Notes under the pieces: model-generated | Seen by the model: only the letters and a program-made list of their open reading frames with translations | What the model was told of the DNA's origin: nothing | Databases searched by the model: none | DNA from: Halobacillus aidingensis | Lineage (GTDB): Bacteria > Bacillota > Bacilli > Bacillales > Halobacillaceae | Length of the DNA stretch: 64,000 bases | Direction of reading: 5' to 3' | NCBI RefSeq assembly: GCF_900104185.1 | Contig: NZ_FNIZ01000010.1 | Location: 61,024 to 125,023, forward strand | Position numbers and translations under genes: made by a program | Part shown: positions 55,452-63,900 of the stretch, piece by piece | How the letters are laid out: each line of letters starts with the position of its first letter | Numbering within the stretch: position 1 is the first letter of the stretch

Positions 55452-55480
55452 ATTGTACTTCTATCCCGTATAAGCGTCAA
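55452..55480 (-). promoter_or_regulatory. Promoter of the sdhCAB operon
   Basis: Minus-strand TTGACG (55480-55475) and TACAAT (55457-55452) with 17-base spacing, 143 bases before sdhC. The long leader could hold a regulatory RNA target, but I see no defined element. Confidence 0.7.
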
Positions 55481-55548
55481 GAAAGCACGTTCATAATTTG
55501 CTCAAAAATACACATTTATTTCCTTTCGATGAAAAGGGACAATTTTTA

Positions 55549-55577
55549 TTGCACCAAACCTTGTTTCGAGTGATAAT
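55549..55577 (+). promoter_or_regulatory. Promoter of yslB
   Basis: TTGCAC (55549-55554) and GATAAT (55572-55577) with 17-base spacing, directly before an AAGGAGAGAAAGG ribosome site. Confidence 0.55.
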
Positions 55578-55591
55578 AAGGAGAGAAAGGA

Positions 55592-56035
55592 ATGAGCGTT
55601 TTGAAAGAATCTACGAAGCTAACAACCGGCAACATTTCATCGCTTGTAGGGACAGGCGCAGGTTTTGATTTGATGCGTTATTACACCCTCCCGGATTTCT
55701 TAGGGAAAGATGCCCCCTACCTCCTTTATTATATGGGGAAGAACATGGCTAGACAGACAGAAATCAGCACCTTGGATGAGCTTTATGAGTTTTTCCAGTA
55801 CATGGGCTGGGGTGAACTTGTTTTAGTCAAAGAAAAGAGAAAAGAAATGATTTTTAAATTGAGCGGCCATATGATAGAGAAGCGGCTGAATCAAAAAATG
55901 TTCGAAGTCGAGTTCCGCATGGAATGTGGGTTCATGGCAGAAATCATCTGCCAAATTAGTGATTATACATATGAATGTTTTGAAGAGAAAAACCACAAAG
56001 AGAACTATGTTGAAATTAAAGCACTAAAAGGATAA
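55592..56035 (+). CDS. yslB: YslB-family protein (DUF2507)
   Basis: A 147-residue cytoplasmic protein of the V4R-like DUF2507 family. Typical segments are LMRYYTLPDFLGKDAPYLLYYMGKNMAR and DLYEFFQYMGWGELVLVKEKRKEMIFKLSG-type residues. Function is unknown. It is the divergent neighbour of sdhC and converges on uvrC, as in B. subtilis, though lysC is absent here. Confidence 0.9.
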   Translation: MSVLKESTKLTTGNISSLVGTGAGFDLMRYYTLPDFLGKDAPYLLYYMGKNMARQTEISTLDELYEFFQYMGWGELVLVKEKRKEMIFKLSGHMIEKRLNQKMFEVEFRMECGFMAEIICQISDYTYECFEEKNHKENYVEIKALKG

Positions 56036-56047
56036 ATAAAGAAAGAA

Positions 56048-56080
56048 AAGAACCAGCTGTTATTCTTCAGCTGGTTCTTC
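56048..56080. terminator. Bidirectional terminator shared by yslB and uvrC
   Basis: AAGAACCAGCTG and CAGCTGGTTCTTC form a 12-bp stem with a 9-base loop. The last six uvrC codons lie in it, so it ends both convergent transcripts. Confidence 0.75.
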
Positions 56081-57859
56081 TACGTTATCCTGATTCAAAT
56101 GGATGAGAATCGTATTAGCTACAGGTTCCGGAATACCTAATCTCGTAATATCCTCAATATCTGCATTTTTAATTTCCGTTACAGACTTGAAGTGTCTTAA
56201 CAATAAGCGCCTTCGTTTCTGGCCGACCCCTGGTATACGATCCAGTTCAGATTGAATGGCACCCTTGCCTCGAAGCTGTCGGTGAAAGGAAATGGCGAAT
56301 CTGTGAACCTCATCTTGAATCCTTTGGACAAGATAAAATTCTTGAGACTGACGATCAAGATCGATAGGGCTTGGTGGATCCCCGTATAATAATTCACTGG
56401 TTTTGTGTTTATCGTCTTTAGCTAGGCCGCATAGAGGAACATCAACACCGAGTTCATTCTCAAGGACATCAAGAGCTGCCGTCATTTGACCCTTCCCGCC
56501 ATCGACGACAATTAAATCAGGGAGGGGCAGGTCTTCTTTTAACACCCGCTTGTACCTCCTTCGAATCACTTCCCTCATGGTTTCGTAGTCATCAGGACCC
56601 TCTACATCCCTGATCTTATACTTCCTGTACTCTTTCTTATGTGGTTTTCCATCAATGAAAACAACCATGGCTGAAACAGGATCTGCCCCTTGTATATTGG
56701 AGTTATCGAAAGCTTCGATCCGGTGAGGTGTTTCAATGTGAAGATGATTTCCAAGTGCTTCAACGGCTTTAATGGTTCGCTCTTCATCTCGTTCGATCAG
56801 AGCAAATTTTTCTTCCAAAGATATTTTTGCGTTTTTCATCGCAAGCTCAACCAATTCTTTCTTTCGACCACGCATAGGTATATGGACTTTCGTATCTAAT
56901 GCTCCTTCTAAAACATCGACGTCCGTTGCAACCGGGACGAGGACTTGTTTAGGATATGGATGGTTTTGGTGCAAGTAGAAGCGGCCGATATAGCTGATAA
57001 ACGTTTCTTCTGGATCATCGAAAAATGGAAACAACGTGACATCCCGTTCGATGAGTTTGCCCTGACGAACGAAAAAGACCTGTACACACATCCACCCTTT
57101 ATCATAGGAATAACCGAAGATGTCCCTGTCTACTTGATCATTCATCGTCATCTTCTGTTGTTCCATGACAGATTCAATATGCTCAATTTGATCTCTCAAT
57201 TCTTTCGCACGTTCAAAATCAAGCTCTTCTGAAGCTTCAAGCATACGCTTTTTCAAATCTTTCTTTATTTCCGTATGGCCCCCATTTAAGAAGGAGGTTA
57301 TATTTTGGACAATTTCTTCATTGGTTTGTTTGGATACCTTATACTCACATGGTCCCAAGCACTGATGCATGTGGTAATAAAGACAAACACGGTCGGGCAT
57401 GGTATTACATTTTCTCAATGGATACAATCGATCCAATAGCTTTTTCGTTTCCCTTGCAGCAATGACGTTTGGGTAGGGACCAAAATACTTCCCTTTATCT
57501 TTTTTCACGTTTCTTGTGACAATCAGCCTGGGGTGTCTCTCTGCGGTCACCTTCAAATATGGGTACGTTTTATCGTCTTTTAATAAAACGTTGTATTTTG
57601 GATCGTATTTTTTTATTAAATTCATTTCCAGTATTAAAGCTTCAATCTCTGAAGTGGTCACGATGTATTCGAAGTTGATGATTTCACGGACAAGTCGCTG
57701 TGTTTTACCGTCATGTGCTCCAGTAAAATAAGAGCGGACTCGATTTTTTAACACTTTAGACTTCCCTACGTAGATGACTGTATCATTCTTATCCTTCATC
57801 AAATAACAACCGGGCTGATCCGGTAGTACAGCCAGTTTCTCTTTAATTGTTGAGTTCAT
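56060..57859 (-). CDS. uvrC: Excinuclease ABC subunit C
   Basis: A 599-residue nuclease that makes both incisions in nucleotide excision repair. The N-terminal GIY-YIG domain ([21 protein letters not shown]), the Cys-rich site ([21 protein letters not shown]), the UVR domain (about 203-238), the RNase H-like endonuclease domain ([34 protein letters not shown]) and the C-terminal HhH are all present. A TATAAT on the minus strand about 35 bases upstream may be its -10 box. Confidence 0.97.
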   Translation of the reverse strand: MNSTIKEKLAVLPDQPGCYLMKDKNDTVIYVGKSKVLKNRVRSYFTGAHDGKTQRLVREIINFEYIVTTSEIEALILEMNLIKKYDPKYNVLLKDDKTYPYLKVTAERHPRLIVTRNVKKDKGKYFGPYPNVIAARETKKLLDRLYPLRKCNTMPDRVCLYYHMHQCLGPCEYKVSKQTNEEIVQNITSFLNGGHTEIKKDLKKRMLEASEELDFERAKELRDQIEHIESVMEQQKMTMNDQVDRDIFGYSYDKGWMCVQVFFVRQGKLIERDVTLFPFFDDPEETFISYIGRFYLHQNHPYPKQVLVPVATDVDVLEGALDTKVHIPMRGRKKELVELAMKNAKISLEEKFALIERDEERTIKAVEALGNHLHIETPHRIEAFDNSNIQGADPVSAMVVFIDGKPHKKEYRKYKIRDVEGPDDYETMREVIRRRYKRVLKEDLPLPDLIVVDGGKGQMTAALDVLENELGVDVPLCGLAKDDKHKTSELLYGDPPSPIDLDRQSQEFYLVQRIQDEVHRFAISFHRQLRGKGAIQSELDRIPGVGQKRRRLLLRHFKSVTEIKNADIEDITRLGIPEPVANTILIHLNQDNVEEPAEE

Positions 57860-57923
57860 AAAAGTTCACTCCATGACTTGCAGATTATATATTGAAAAAT
57901 ACCACAACTATGGAACAAGTATG

Positions 57924-58004
57924 CAGGTTCAATGCGTCTAGACCAACTTAAGCAACGTCTCGAGTGATTGAATACGCAAAAAGCTGCTTAAGATCTTGAA
58001 CCTG
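57924..58004. repeat. Interlocked inverted repeats upstream of uvrC
   Basis: CAGGTTCAA (57924-57932)/TTGAACCTG (57996-58004), CTTAAGCA (57947-57954)/TGCTTAAG (57985-57992) and TGCGT (57933-57937)/ACGCA (57974-57978). Arms 2 and 3 interlock, so not all can form at once except as a pseudoknot. Confidence 0.55.
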
Positions 58005-58024
58005 AGTACACCCTTAAAGATGAT

Positions 58025-58055
58025 GAAAGCCGCGCTGCTTGGCAACGCGGCTTTC
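58025..58055 (-). terminator. Terminator after trxA
   Basis: GAAAGCCGCG and CGCGGCTTTC form a 10-bp stem 17 bases past the trxA stop codon. Confidence 0.75.
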
Positions 58056-58071
58056 AAAGTTAATTCTTTCA

Positions 58072-58386
58072 TTAGGAATGTTTTTGAATCAATTCAGCCA
58101 GGGCTTCTTTCGGTTGGAACCCGATGACTTGATCAACCACTTGACCATCTTTGAATAGAAGCAGTGTCGGGATACTCATGACACCGAACTTACCTGCTGT
58201 TTCTTGGTTTTCGTCAACATCCAGCTTGACGATTTTTACTTGATCGCTCATCTCCGCATCCAATTCCTCTAATACGGGTGCAATCATCTTACAAGGGCCA
58301 CACCATGGTGCCCAGAAGTCAGCTAGGACAAGACCCTGGTTAGTTTCTTCTGTAAAGTTTTGATCAGTTGCTTTTACAATTGCCAT
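58072..58386 (-). CDS. trxA: Thioredoxin
   Basis: A 104-residue thioredoxin with active site WCGPC at 28-32, the cis-Pro segment [11 protein letters not shown], and conserved D23. It reduces protein disulfides in the cytoplasm using thioredoxin reductase. GAGGAGG lies upstream of the ATG. Confidence 0.98.
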   Translation of the reverse strand: MAIVKATDQNFTEETNQGLVLADFWAPWCGPCKMIAPVLEELDAEMSDQVKIVKLDVDENQETAGKFGVMSIPTLLLFKDGQVVDQVIGFQPKEALAELIQKHS

Positions 58387-58421
58387 TATATAATTCCTCC
58401 TCGACCTAATAGTCTGTTAAG

Positions 58422-58450
58422 AGTATATCACTATCTATTTTTAGTGACTA
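58422..58450 (-). promoter_or_regulatory. Promoter of trxA
   Basis: Minus-strand TGATATACT is an extended -10 (TATACT 58427-58422); the -35 at 17 bases is TAGTCA (58450-58445), a modest match. Confidence 0.5.
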
Positions 58451-58483
58451 ACAATTTGTTTATACCTTATTTAAACATGGAAT

Positions 58484-58515
58484 AAAGCCGAAGCCAAATA
58501 TTTGGCTTCGGCTTT
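58484..58515 (-). terminator. Terminator of the lcfA-fadR-fadB-etfBA operon
   Basis: A perfect palindrome (AAAGCCGAAGCCAAAT and its complement, 32 bp) beginning five bases beyond the etfA stop codon. Confidence 0.85.
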
Positions 58516-58519
58516 AAGC

Positions 58520-59500
58520 TTACGCGTTTACTTTCATTTCTTTAATTTCTTCAATTAGTTTAGGCACAACATCGAACAAATCGCCGACAATTCCGTAATC
58601 AGCAACATTGAAGATGTTTGCTTCTGGATCCTTATTAATCGCCACAATGACTTTGGAGTTCGACATTCCAGCTAAGTGTTGAATAGCTCCAGATATACCG
58701 CATGCAATATACAGGTCTGGCGTAACAACCTTTCCTGTTTGACCGATTTGTAAAGAGTAGTCACAGTAACCCGCATCGCATGCTCCGCGGGATGCACCAA
58801 CTGTCCCCCCGAGAACCTCAGCAAGTTTATCAAGTGGTTCAAAACCTTCCGCACTCTTCACGCCACGACCACCGGCTACAATGACTTTCGCTTCCGAAAG
58901 ATCGACACCATCCGAAGACTTGCGTAAGATATCCTTTATTATTGTACGGATATTTGAAATCTCCACTTCTTTTTCAGATACGCTTCCTGCTAAAGAGTCA
59001 TCTCTTGTAAGCGCTGGGATGTTATTTGGACGAATGGTCGCAAACACGAGTCCCTCTGTAACCACTTTCTTCTCGAAAGCTTTTCCGGAATAGATGGGAC
59101 GTGTGAAAACAATGTCGCCACCTTCAGCGACTACCTCAGTAGCATCTGAAATTAATCCAGACTCGAGCTTACTGGCAAGTTTCGGAGTCAAATCCTTACC
59201 AATCGCCGTATGACCCATGATGATTCCTTCAGGTGATTCATCCTGGATCACCTGATATACCGCTTGAGCATAACCATCAGATGTATACGTTTTCAAATCT
59301 GGGTTTGAAACAGTGATTACTTTGGAAGCACCATAGTAAACCATTTCCTGTCCCATCTCATTTAAATCGCCATCTCCACAAAGGACACCAACGACTTCTC
59401 CCCCATCACTGACGATATTCGCTGCCGCAATGGCTTCAAATGTAACATTACGAAGAGATCCTTCTCTTGCTTCCCCGATCACCAAAACTTTTTTACTCAT
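58520..59500 (-). CDS. etfA: Electron transfer flavoprotein, alpha subunit
   Basis: A 326-residue subunit that binds FAD and passes electrons from acyl-CoA dehydrogenases. The C-terminal FAD domain has VIVAGGRGVKSAEGFEPLDKLAEVLGG, ASRGACDAGY, QIGQTGKVVTPDLYIACGISGAIQH and VIVAINKDPEANIFNVADYGIVGD. It pairs with EtfB, 25 bases upstream. Confidence 0.98.
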   Translation of the reverse strand: MSKKVLVIGEAREGSLRNVTFEAIAAANIVSDGGEVVGVLCGDGDLNEMGQEMVYYGASKVITVSNPDLKTYTSDGYAQAVYQVIQDESPEGIIMGHTAIGKDLTPKLASKLESGLISDATEVVAEGGDIVFTRPIYSGKAFEKKVVTEGLVFATIRPNNIPALTRDDSLAGSVSEKEVEISNIRTIIKDILRKSSDGVDLSEAKVIVAGGRGVKSAEGFEPLDKLAEVLGGTVGASRGACDAGYCDYSLQIGQTGKVVTPDLYIACGISGAIQHLAGMSNSKVIVAINKDPEANIFNVADYGIVGDLFDVVPKLIEEIKEMKVNA

Positions 59501-59525
59501 AAAGATTCTCCTTTCCCTTGTCTAT

Positions 59526-60299
59526 TTACAGTACTTTCGCTTCTGTTTTTAATAATGATACAAGTTCTTTTACTTGGTCATCGACTTCTCCTTCGAGTAC
59601 TTTCCCTGCTTCTTTTTCAGGTGGAAGGAAAATTTCAGTCGTTTTTGTTTTTGGTTCCACGTCGTCTTCATCCAAGTCCAGGTCATCGATTTCCAGTTCA
59701 TCGAGTGGTTTTTTCTTCGCTTTCATAATCCCCGGCAAAGAAGGATATCTTGGCTCATTCAAACCTTGTTGGCATGTAACCAGGACAGGAAGCGTCGTTT
59801 CGACCTTTTCGACATCCCCTTCAACGTCACGCTCAATGTTTACTGTCGTGCCATCAATTTTGATATCCGTGATTGTCGTCACACACGGCATATCCAGACG
59901 TTCAGCCAGACGAGGACCTACTTGACCACTTGCTTCATCAATGGCTACGTTCCCGCCAAGAATAATGTCGACTTCTTTATCTTCAAAGAATGCTTCAAGA
60001 ATTTTAACCGTTGTAAACTGGTCACCTTCTTCAAGGTCATCTTCCGTGTTAATAAGGACAGCTTTATCTGCTCCCATAGCCAGAGCTGTCCGAAGCTGTT
60101 TCTCTGCTTCCTCTTCTCCGATCGTCACGACTGTCACTTCACCGCCGTGCTCGTCACGCAGATTAATCGCTTCTTCCACTGCATACTCATCATATGGGTT
60201 GATGATGTACTCTGCCCCATCATCAGCAATCACTCCATTACTTACAGAGATTTTTTCCTCTGTGTCGAACGTTCTTTTCAACAAAACGTAAATATTCAT
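59526..60299 (-). CDS. etfB: Electron transfer flavoprotein, beta subunit
   Basis: A 257-residue subunit with the ETF-beta layout: INPYDEYAVEEAINLRDEHGGEVTVV, ALAMGADKAVLI, and the signature ILGGNVAIDEASGQVGPRLAERLDMP, which includes the acyl-CoA dehydrogenase recognition region further on (GLNEPRYPSLPGIMKAKKKP). It lies 18 bases after fadB. Confidence 0.98.
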   Translation of the reverse strand: MNIYVLLKRTFDTEEKISVSNGVIADDGAEYIINPYDEYAVEEAINLRDEHGGEVTVVTIGEEEAEKQLRTALAMGADKAVLINTEDDLEEGDQFTTVKILEAFFEDKEVDIILGGNVAIDEASGQVGPRLAERLDMPCVTTITDIKIDGTTVNIERDVEGDVEKVETTLPVLVTCQQGLNEPRYPSLPGIMKAKKKPLDELEIDDLDLDEDDVEPKTKTTEIFLPPEKEAGKVLEGEVDDQVKELVSLLKTEAKVL

Positions 60300-60317
60300 G
60301 TCTATATACCTCCTGGA

Positions 60318-61091
60318 CTATTGATTTTTAAATGCTGGCTTTCTTTTTTCAATGAATGCTTGGATGCCTTCTTTAGCATCTTCATTCCCAAACACCTCTC
60401 CAAAGGCGTCCGCTTCCGCATGGTTCCCTGCTTCAAACTGAGAAGTATGGGCATACGGAATCAACTTCATGACATGGTGAATGGTCGGCCCGCTTTTTTG
60501 AGCAATCGTTTGAGCCAATTGTTCTGCTTTTTCAAAAAGTTCCTCATTAGAAAAACTTTGATTAGCTAGACCTAGTCTGGCAGCTTCTTCACCACTAATC
60601 GGCACGCCTGAAAGAATCATTTCATATGCTTTCGCTGTGCCGACGTATCTTGGTAACCTTTGGGTCCCTGCAAAGCCAGGGATAATTCCAAGATTCAATT
60701 CAGGCAACCCTAACTTTGCATCATCTGCTACATAGCGGATGTGGCAGGACATAGCGAGCTCTAGGCCTCCACCTAGTGCCGCTCCATGAATAGCAGCAAT
60801 CACAGGGATATGAAAATTTTCAATTCTGCTAAACAACTGCTGTCCCTTAGCTGCCAATCCTTTATAGTCATCTTCTCCTTGGAGAGATGTAAACTCCTTG
60901 ATATCTGCTCCTGCAGAGAAGAATCGTCCCTCCCCTTTAAGAAGAATGGCTTTTATGGAAGGGTCACTTTCCATTTGATCCAGTTCCTTGGAAAGGTCCT
61001 GAAGTATGGAGCTGGACAGTGCGTTGGCAGGCGGGCTCTGAATCGTGATTTCTGCTACATTCCCTTTTACTTGTGAAGTTAAAGTCGACAA
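60318..61091 (-). CDS. fadB: Enoyl-CoA hydratase
   Basis: A 257-residue crotonase-fold enzyme that hydrates enoyl-CoA in beta-oxidation. Oxyanion-hole residues are in FFSAGADIKEF and AIHGAALGGGLELAMSCHIR; catalytic Glu lies in LGLPELNLGIIPGFAGTQRL. The start is TTG 61091 with AAAGGTG 8 bases upstream, giving STLTSQVKGNVAEI; the longer frame lacks a ribosome site. It corresponds to B. subtilis FadB (YsiB). Confidence 0.95.
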   Translation of the reverse strand: MSTLTSQVKGNVAEITIQSPPANALSSSILQDLSKELDQMESDPSIKAILLKGEGRFFSAGADIKEFTSLQGEDDYKGLAAKGQQLFSRIENFHIPVIAAIHGAALGGGLELAMSCHIRYVADDAKLGLPELNLGIIPGFAGTQRLPRYVGTAKAYEMILSGVPISGEEAARLGLANQSFSNEELFEKAEQLAQTIAQKSGPTIHHVMKLIPYAHTSQFEAGNHAEADAFGEVFGNEDAKEGIQAFIEKRKPAFKNQ

Positions 61092-61107
61092 ATCATCATC
61101 ACCTTTC

Positions 61108-61698
61108 TCACTTATCATGACGGGCTAATCCATTCACAATTAAGCTATGGACTTCTTTGGCCTGTTCTTCTATGTTATACCGTTGCTCTTTCATGACCCA
61201 ATTTGTCACCGTCTCATCCATCGTTCCAAAAATCATTTGACGTACAAGACGGCGATCCAGGCCACTACGGAACAACTCCTCCTCGACACCTTCTTCAACA
61301 ATTTGATCAATGACGTTCAAATAGCGCTTCAATACATAGTTGATTTTTTGTCTCAACTCTTTATTTGATTGGCGCAATTCCAACTGTGTCACAATCGCCA
61401 GATGGTGATCGGCAGCCAGCTGTTCAAAATGTGTTTGGATTAAAGTCAAAAGTTTTTGTTCCGCTGACTGCTTAGAGGTTGTTTCCTGCTCAATCTTTTC
61501 TATGAATTGCCCCATTTTTTCTTGAAACAATGATACAAGGATATCTTCCTTGTTTTTAAAATAAAGATAGATGGTTCCATCTGCCACTCCCGCTTTTTTT
61601 GCTATCTTAGAAACCTGAGAAGAGTGGTAGCCATTTTCAGCAATGACTTCGACAGCTGCATCAATGATTTGTTTGAATTTCGGTTTATTTTTCTTCAA
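61108..61698 (-). CDS. fadR: TetR-family fatty acid degradation repressor FadR
   Basis: A 196-residue TetR regulator. HTH at about 26-46 (SSQVSKIAKKAGVADGTIYLYFKNKEDIL), followed by an all-helical ligand domain. B. subtilis FadR (YsiA) represses the same gene set and is released by long-chain acyl-CoA. A matching operator lies 34-51 bases before its start, so it is probably autoregulated. Confidence 0.95.
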   Translation of the reverse strand: MKKNKPKFKQIIDAAVEVIAENGYHSSQVSKIAKKAGVADGTIYLYFKNKEDILVSLFQEKMGQFIEKIEQETTSKQSAEQKLLTLIQTHFEQLAADHHLAIVTQLELRQSNKELRQKINYVLKRYLNVIDQIVEEGVEEELFRSGLDRRLVRQMIFGTMDETVTNWVMKEQRYNIEEQAKEVHSLIVNGLARHDK

Positions 61699-61731
61699 TG
61701 GTATATCTCCTTGCTATTGCGAACTGAAAAA

Positions 61732-61749
61732 TGAATGAATCATCATTCA
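61732..61749. promoter_or_regulatory. FadR operator
   Basis: TGAATGAATCATCATTCA matches the FadR box pattern TGAATGAnTAnTCATTCA in both half-sites. It sits just downstream of the -10 box of the fadR promoter, where repressor binding would block initiation or escape. Confidence 0.85.
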
Positions 61750-61755
61750 CTTATT

Positions 61756-61784
61756 ATTCTACAAGCAAAGAAATATTCTGTCAA
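61756..61784 (-). promoter_or_regulatory. Promoter of fadR-fadB-etfBA
   Basis: Minus-strand TTGACA (61784-61779, perfect -35) and TAGAAT (61761-61756) with 17-base spacing, in the 101-base lcfA-fadR gap. Confidence 0.85.
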
Positions 61785-61799
61785 CTTTCTTTTTGGGGT

Positions 61800-63503
61800 T
61801 TATTGAATACTTTCAGATTCCTCATACTTGCGCTTTTCTTCATCGATCAATGTTCTCCTTAAGATTTTACCGACCGCTGTTTTAGGTAGCTCATCTCTAA
61901 ATTCATACAACCGCGGCACTTTATAAGAAGCAATGTTTTTACGACAATATTCATTCAGTTCATCTTCTGTAATTTCGCTTCCCTGTTTTTTAACGATGAA
62001 GGCTTTTACGGTTTCTCCGCGATACGGATCAGGAACTCCTACAACGACAGCTTCTTGAATTTCGGAGTGCTCGTAAAGGACTTCTTCCACTTCGCGAGGA
62101 TAGATGTTATATCCGCCTGCGATGATCATATCTTTTTTCCGGTCGACAATATAAAAGTATCCAGCATCATCCATATACCCCATATCCCCTGTACGGAACC
62201 AGCCATCCTCACTGAGAACTTGGGCCGTTTCTTCCGGCCTGTTCCAATAACCTCTCATCACTTGAGGACCTTTGACAACGATTTCTCCGATTTCTCCATT
62301 CTCAGCTTCTTCATCAGCATCCATCTTGTAGATCTTCGCGTCTGTATCCGGCCATGGCACACCAATGCTTCCACTCATACGCTGCCCCCATACCAGATTG
62401 GAATGGGTAACTGGAGAGGTTTCCGTCAACCCATAGCCTTCAACAAGGCGACCACCTGTGACAGCTTCGAAGCGTTCTTGTACTTCAACCGGCAACGGAG
62501 CTGAACCACTAATACAAGCTTCAATGGATGAAAGGTCATATTTTTTCAAATTCGGGTGGTTCAATAAGGCAATATAAATCGTAGGGGCTCCAGGAAATAA
62601 GGTCGGTTTTTGTTTTTCGATGACTTTCAAAACATCTTCCGGTTCAAACTTTGGCATAAGAATCATTTTGTTCCCCATCATGACAGACAGGTTCATAACC
62701 GAAGTCATTCCATATACATGGAAGAACGGTAAAATGGCAAGCACGGTTTCTTCGCCGTCTTTGCACTTGTACAACCATTTCTTCGACATTTGCGTGTTGA
62801 CGATCAGATTGTAATGAGTAAGCATGACACCTTTTGGAAAACCAGTCGTTCCTCCGGTGTATTGTAGTAACGCAAGATCCTCTTTAGGATCGATCTCTAC
62901 CTCTTCCACATTTCCGCTTGCGTTTTTCAAGATGTGGGACCATAGATGAGTATCTGTGGATTGTTCCGGTTTGACGAGCACTTGATACTGCCGTTTTTGA
63001 ATAAAAGGATAAATTTTATTTTTAGGGAAAGGAAGGTAATCTTTAATACCTGTCACGATGATGTGTTCAAGAGGGGTATCAGGTTTGATATTGGCAGCCT
63101 TTGGATAAAGAATATCAAGACAAATGATCATCTTGGCTCCAGAATCATTCATTTGATACTCCAATTCCCTTTCCATATAGAGAGGGTTCGTCTGAACAAC
63201 GATTCCTCCAGCCATAAGGACTCCATAATAGGAGATGACGGATTGAGGACAGTTCGGCAACATGATGGACACCCGGTCGCCTTTTTCCAACCCAAGGTCC
63301 TGCAAATAGCTCGCTAATGCTTGGGCCTGTTCATAGATTTCTTTATAATCCAACTCCTTGCCCATAAAATAAAGCGCTTTCTTTTCTCCGTAAACTTCAG
63401 CACTTTCTTTAAGGTAATCATGTAGTGGTTGTTCTTTGTAATCAATAGTGACAGGGACTTCTGGTGGGTATAACTTGTGCCATGGACGTTGAAAATCACT
63501 CAT
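61800..63503 (-). CDS. lcfA: Long-chain fatty acid-CoA ligase
   Basis: A 567-residue AMP-forming acyl-CoA synthetase that activates fatty acids for beta-oxidation. The AMP-binding P-loop is LLQYTGGTTGFPKGVMLTHYN (about 222), with further core motifs GYGLTETSPVTH, WFRTGDMGYMDDAGYFYIVDRKKDMIIAGGYNIYP and the C-terminal Lys in PKTAVGKILRR. It corresponds to B. subtilis LcfA. GGGAGG site before the ATG. Confidence 0.96.
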   Translation of the reverse strand: MSDFQRPWHKLYPPEVPVTIDYKEQPLHDYLKESAEVYGEKKALYFMGKELDYKEIYEQAQALASYLQDLGLEKGDRVSIMLPNCPQSVISYYGVLMAGGIVVQTNPLYMERELEYQMNDSGAKMIICLDILYPKAANIKPDTPLEHIIVTGIKDYLPFPKNKIYPFIQKRQYQVLVKPEQSTDTHLWSHILKNASGNVEEVEIDPKEDLALLQYTGGTTGFPKGVMLTHYNLIVNTQMSKKWLYKCKDGEETVLAILPFFHVYGMTSVMNLSVMMGNKMILMPKFEPEDVLKVIEKQKPTLFPGAPTIYIALLNHPNLKKYDLSSIEACISGSAPLPVEVQERFEAVTGGRLVEGYGLTETSPVTHSNLVWGQRMSGSIGVPWPDTDAKIYKMDADEEAENGEIGEIVVKGPQVMRGYWNRPEETAQVLSEDGWFRTGDMGYMDDAGYFYIVDRKKDMIIAGGYNIYPREVEEVLYEHSEIQEAVVVGVPDPYRGETVKAFIVKKQGSEITEDELNEYCRKNIASYKVPRLYEFRDELPKTAVGKILRRTLIDEEKRKYEESESIQ

Positions 63504-63537
63504 TTGACAGACCTCCCTAATAATTGTCTTCTCTCCT

Positions 63538-63566
63538 ATTATAACGACTAAAGGCTCATATTTGAA
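63538..63566 (-). promoter_or_regulatory. Promoter of lcfA
   Basis: Minus-strand TTCAAA and TATAAT (63543-63538) with 17-base spacing. No FadR box like the one at 61732 is visible nearby. Confidence 0.5.
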
Positions 63567-63630
63567 TTATTATTTAAAAAATTGAAAATATTCCCCTTTA
63601 AACTAACCCCATTCCTGCATATATGCTCCC

Positions 63631-63900
63631 TTTTCTGGAAGACTCAGTTTCAAGATAACCGGGGTTCGTTTGCCGTATTTGGAGTCAGGGGTTGTTGGGA
63701 AGCTACTCGCTTTCCTGTGGGGGAGCGCCGAGCTTCCTCAGGCTATTGCCTTGCGGGATCTCGCCTATCTCCTTCTCCCACGGGAGTCTCGCAGCTTCCC
63801 AACAACCCCATTCCATATAAGGGAGAAACGAACCCCTATACCGAGAAGGAGTTTCTCCCACCCTTCTCTCCTAAGCATGCATAAAGCGCTCTGTATCAAG
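63631..63900 (+). repeat. Dispersed structured repeat, copy E
   Basis: About 270 bp of the same subtype as copy B, with 17-bp perfect arms GGGGTTGTTGGGAAGCT (63688-63704) and AGCTTCCCAACAACCCC (63793-63809). The core contains ACTCGCTTTCCTGTGGGGGA, GAGCTTCCTCAGGC, GCGGGATCTCGCCTATCTCC and CGGGAGTCTCGCAG. The flank AAAGCGCTCTGTATCAAGC matches the inverted end of copy B. The last 30 bases of the window (GTGGTTTCGAGAATCTTCC) match the inverted right end of copy A, so another copy may begin there. Confidence 0.85.

Noticed and set aside
59574..60569. 331-codon open frame on the plus strand
   Set aside because: It is antisense to etfB and fadB, has no family features, and is rich in Cys, Phe and His as expected for the reverse of a biased coding sequence.
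63582..63884. 100-codon plus-strand frame at the right end
   Set aside because: Lies within dispersed repeat copy E; its sequence is that of the repeat and other copies do not keep the frame.
30631..63900. CRISPR array or REP-type cluster as an explanation for the repeats
   Set aside because: Copies are single, long, dispersed over 33 kb and in both orientations, with no regular spacers or cas genes.
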